This document shows, one piece after another, positions 62,408 to 64,000 of a stretch of DNA of 64,000 nt; the first letter of the stretch is position 1; each line of letters opens with the position of its first letter. The translations under genes and the position numbers were made by a program. The DNA comes from Cucumis sativus (Eukaryota > Streptophyta > Magnoliopsida > Cucurbitales > Cucurbitaceae), in contig NC_026660.2 in NCBI RefSeq assembly GCF_000004075.3, positions 15,395,837 to 15,459,836 on the forward strand. Reading direction: 5' to 3'. Under the pieces are notes generated by a model. It was not told where the DNA came from and did no database searches. It saw nothing but the letters and a program-made list of their open reading frames with translations.

Positions 62408-62425
62408 ATGGCGGCCGTTTATTGA
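62408..62425 (+). promoter_or_regulatory. Short upstream ORF (MAAVY) before the putative gene at 62489
   Basis: ACCATGGCGG is a near-ideal plant start context, but the frame stops after five codons. If the transcript includes it, it would act as a uORF that reduces translation of the downstream ATG 64 bp later. Confidence 0.3.
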
Positions 62426-62488
62426 TTCTTTTCATATATCTCTTTTCGTTAAAAAAAAAAGAAGAAAAAAACAGGAAAATATATATAT

Positions 62489-62545
62489 ATGGCGGATCAT
62501 CAAAGAGACGGAGCAGAAAACTACTTCCCCTTCCATCAAAACAAG
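62489..62545 (+). CDS. Putative first coding exon of an unidentified gene, partial
   Basis: ATGGCGGATCATC opens a 19-codon frame (MADHQRDGAENYFPFHQNK) that ends in phase 0 at AAG|GTACAT, a good splice donor. Upstream (62140-62420) is a long CT-rich leader with CTCTCTCTC runs, as in many plant 5' UTRs. No second exon could be recognised in the remaining 1.45 kb, so if real, the gene has a first intron longer than that and continues off the window. I do not recognise the protein. Confidence 0.4.
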
Positions 62546-64000
62546 GTACATTTAATTTAATTCTTTTTCTTATATATATAATCTATTTCGACTTATTATT
62601 ATGTAATTTTTATTTATTTGAGTCTAATTACAAGTTTAGTAGAATTATATACATGATTAGTATATACAATTTTGTTTGTATTTGTATAGTATTTATGAAC
62701 TTTTAATTTTCTCCATCTAAATTATTATCGACGTTCCCTTATATGCTTGGAAAACTGAAAATTTAATTTAGGATCTCACTACGATTAATGCCGAATAGTT
62801 TTTTTTAAAATATTGAGTGTTGTGTCTAACAAATTTGTTTATTTCAAAATTTAAATTTAGTTACTAGATATAATAAGGATTACTTCGTTTTTTTTTCCTT
62901 TTAAACTAAATTTATTTTTATTTTATTAAAAGGTAAATTTTTTTTTGTTTGAGAAAAAAAAGAAATTCCAAATACATGACCACCAATGAAATTTGCGTGG
63001 CTTTGGTTGGTGGCCCCATGGAAATATTCAATGGGCTATGTCCTTTCTAAATCTTTGAACGCACGGTGAAATTATGGTTTATTTATAATCCTTTAGTAAG
63101 TGGTTACTATAATTTTTATTTATAAAATATCTGATAGTATGATTTTTTTTTTTTTATCAAAATCATAATTTAATCTCTTCCATTTTTTGGATATGAGATT
63201 ATCAACGTATTTAGTTTAGATGATAATAATATAGGTAAATTTGAGTGTGTACTATTTAGTTTGAGTAAGAAAAATAAGATGTAGGTTATAATGACTCAAA
63301 TTATTATAATTGAGTTCAAACTATATAGTAAATACATCAAAAGAGTTGTGACAATTTTTTTTAAGAATTAATAATAAGCTCACAATAGTGACTAAATTTA
63401 AGACAAATCATAACAATTGTAGTGAGTTCTAATGTGTAGTGGCTAAAGTGACTAAATTTAAGACAAATCATAAAAATTGTAGTGAGTTCTAATGTGCAGG
63501 GACTAAAGTGATATTTTGATATTTTTTTAATATTAGAATGAGGTTTTTTCCTCTTGTTTTATTTCATTTTTAATTGAAATTCCTCGTTTTTTAATAGTTT
63601 TTTTTAAAAAGATAAATCCTTGTTTTATTCTGCCACTTGGAATTGTATTTTTTAATATTAAAAAATCTGACGTGGTTTGATTTCATCCAAGAGAGCGAGA
63701 AAAAAACTGAAAACTGAATTTGTTTTTGTGTTGAAATCAAGATTTTATAATTTAGTTAATAACACGGATCGTTTATAAAATTCAAACTTTATTATAATAA
63801 ATAATTGTATAGACTGTTTGCCATATCGAGATTAACTTTATAGTAATAAATATCACTTTCTATTCTAGAGGTGAGGTGGGAGGTTCAAATCCTTCCTCAC
63901 TCCGTTATCTCGTGGAAAAAATTACAAGCTATTTGATTGTATTTTCTCAAAATTCAAATTCAATCAAATTTTCTTTAGAAATGGTGCGATGTAAATTATG
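62546..64000. other. AT-rich sequence, probable first intron or intergenic
   Basis: No coding exon recognised. Contains the 60-bp duplication at 63391-63510 and, near 63866-63890, a word GGGAGGTTCAAATCCTTCC that folds like a tRNA T arm but lacks an A box upstream. Confidence 0.4.
63391..63510. repeat. 60-bp tandem duplication
   Basis: The unit beginning ACTAAATTTAAGACAAATCA at 63391 is repeated at 63451 with about three differences over 60 bp. Confidence 0.9.

Overview
The window is plant nuclear DNA: large AT-rich intergenic stretches, GT-AG introns, plant-specific gene families and plant transposons. A dicot, most likely a cucurbit, is an inference from the style of the CAMTA and transposase proteins and the repeat families; no single base proves it. 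I found no CRISPR array, rRNA gene or intact tRNA gene.

Four host genes were rebuilt exon by exon; in every one the splice phases close and the length matches the family. (1) SAR1-type COPII GTPase, + strand, 2550-4291, 3 exons, 193 aa. (2) A CAMTA transcription factor, - strand, 16966-5839, 13 coding exons, about 914 aa, with CG-1, IPT/TIG, ankyrin and IQ regions. (3) A secreted GH3 beta-xylosidase (BXL type), + strand, 31505-36390, 7 exons, 770 aa. (4) The mitochondrial ribosomal GTPase-like protein mS29/DAP3, + strand, 53030-57767, 7 exons, 455 aa. At the left edge (1458-1532, - strand) is a 24-codon stump of ribosomal protein eL29 that keeps a typical ribosomal-protein promoter. At the right edge (62489-62545) a possible first exon of an unidentified gene begins.

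The rest is mobile or duplicated DNA. 17.3-31.4 kb is a gene desert. 36.4-43.3 kb is a nest of repeats: a tRNA-like SINE remnant, a block of CAAGAAA/TTCTTG words, a tandem segmental duplication of about 1.7 kb, a MITE, and a 1.93-kb solo LTR with a perfect 5-bp target duplication. 43365-52901 is a 9.5-kb Mutator-like element with terminal inverted repeats. It carries a MuDR-type transposase (split by one frameshift), a Ulp1-like C48 cysteine protease with an intact His-Asp-Cys triad, and ten copies of a 178-bp tandem repeat. Its right terminus lies only 128 bp upstream of the mS29 start codon. A decayed copy of the last exon of the beta-xylosidase gene lies at 58464-59110, 22 kb from its source.

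The strongest items for a second look are the complete Ulp1-carrying MULE at the mS29 promoter, the BXL exon-7 satellite pseudogene, the eL29 stump with its promoter, and the vestigial tandem copy of the CAMTA 3' end.
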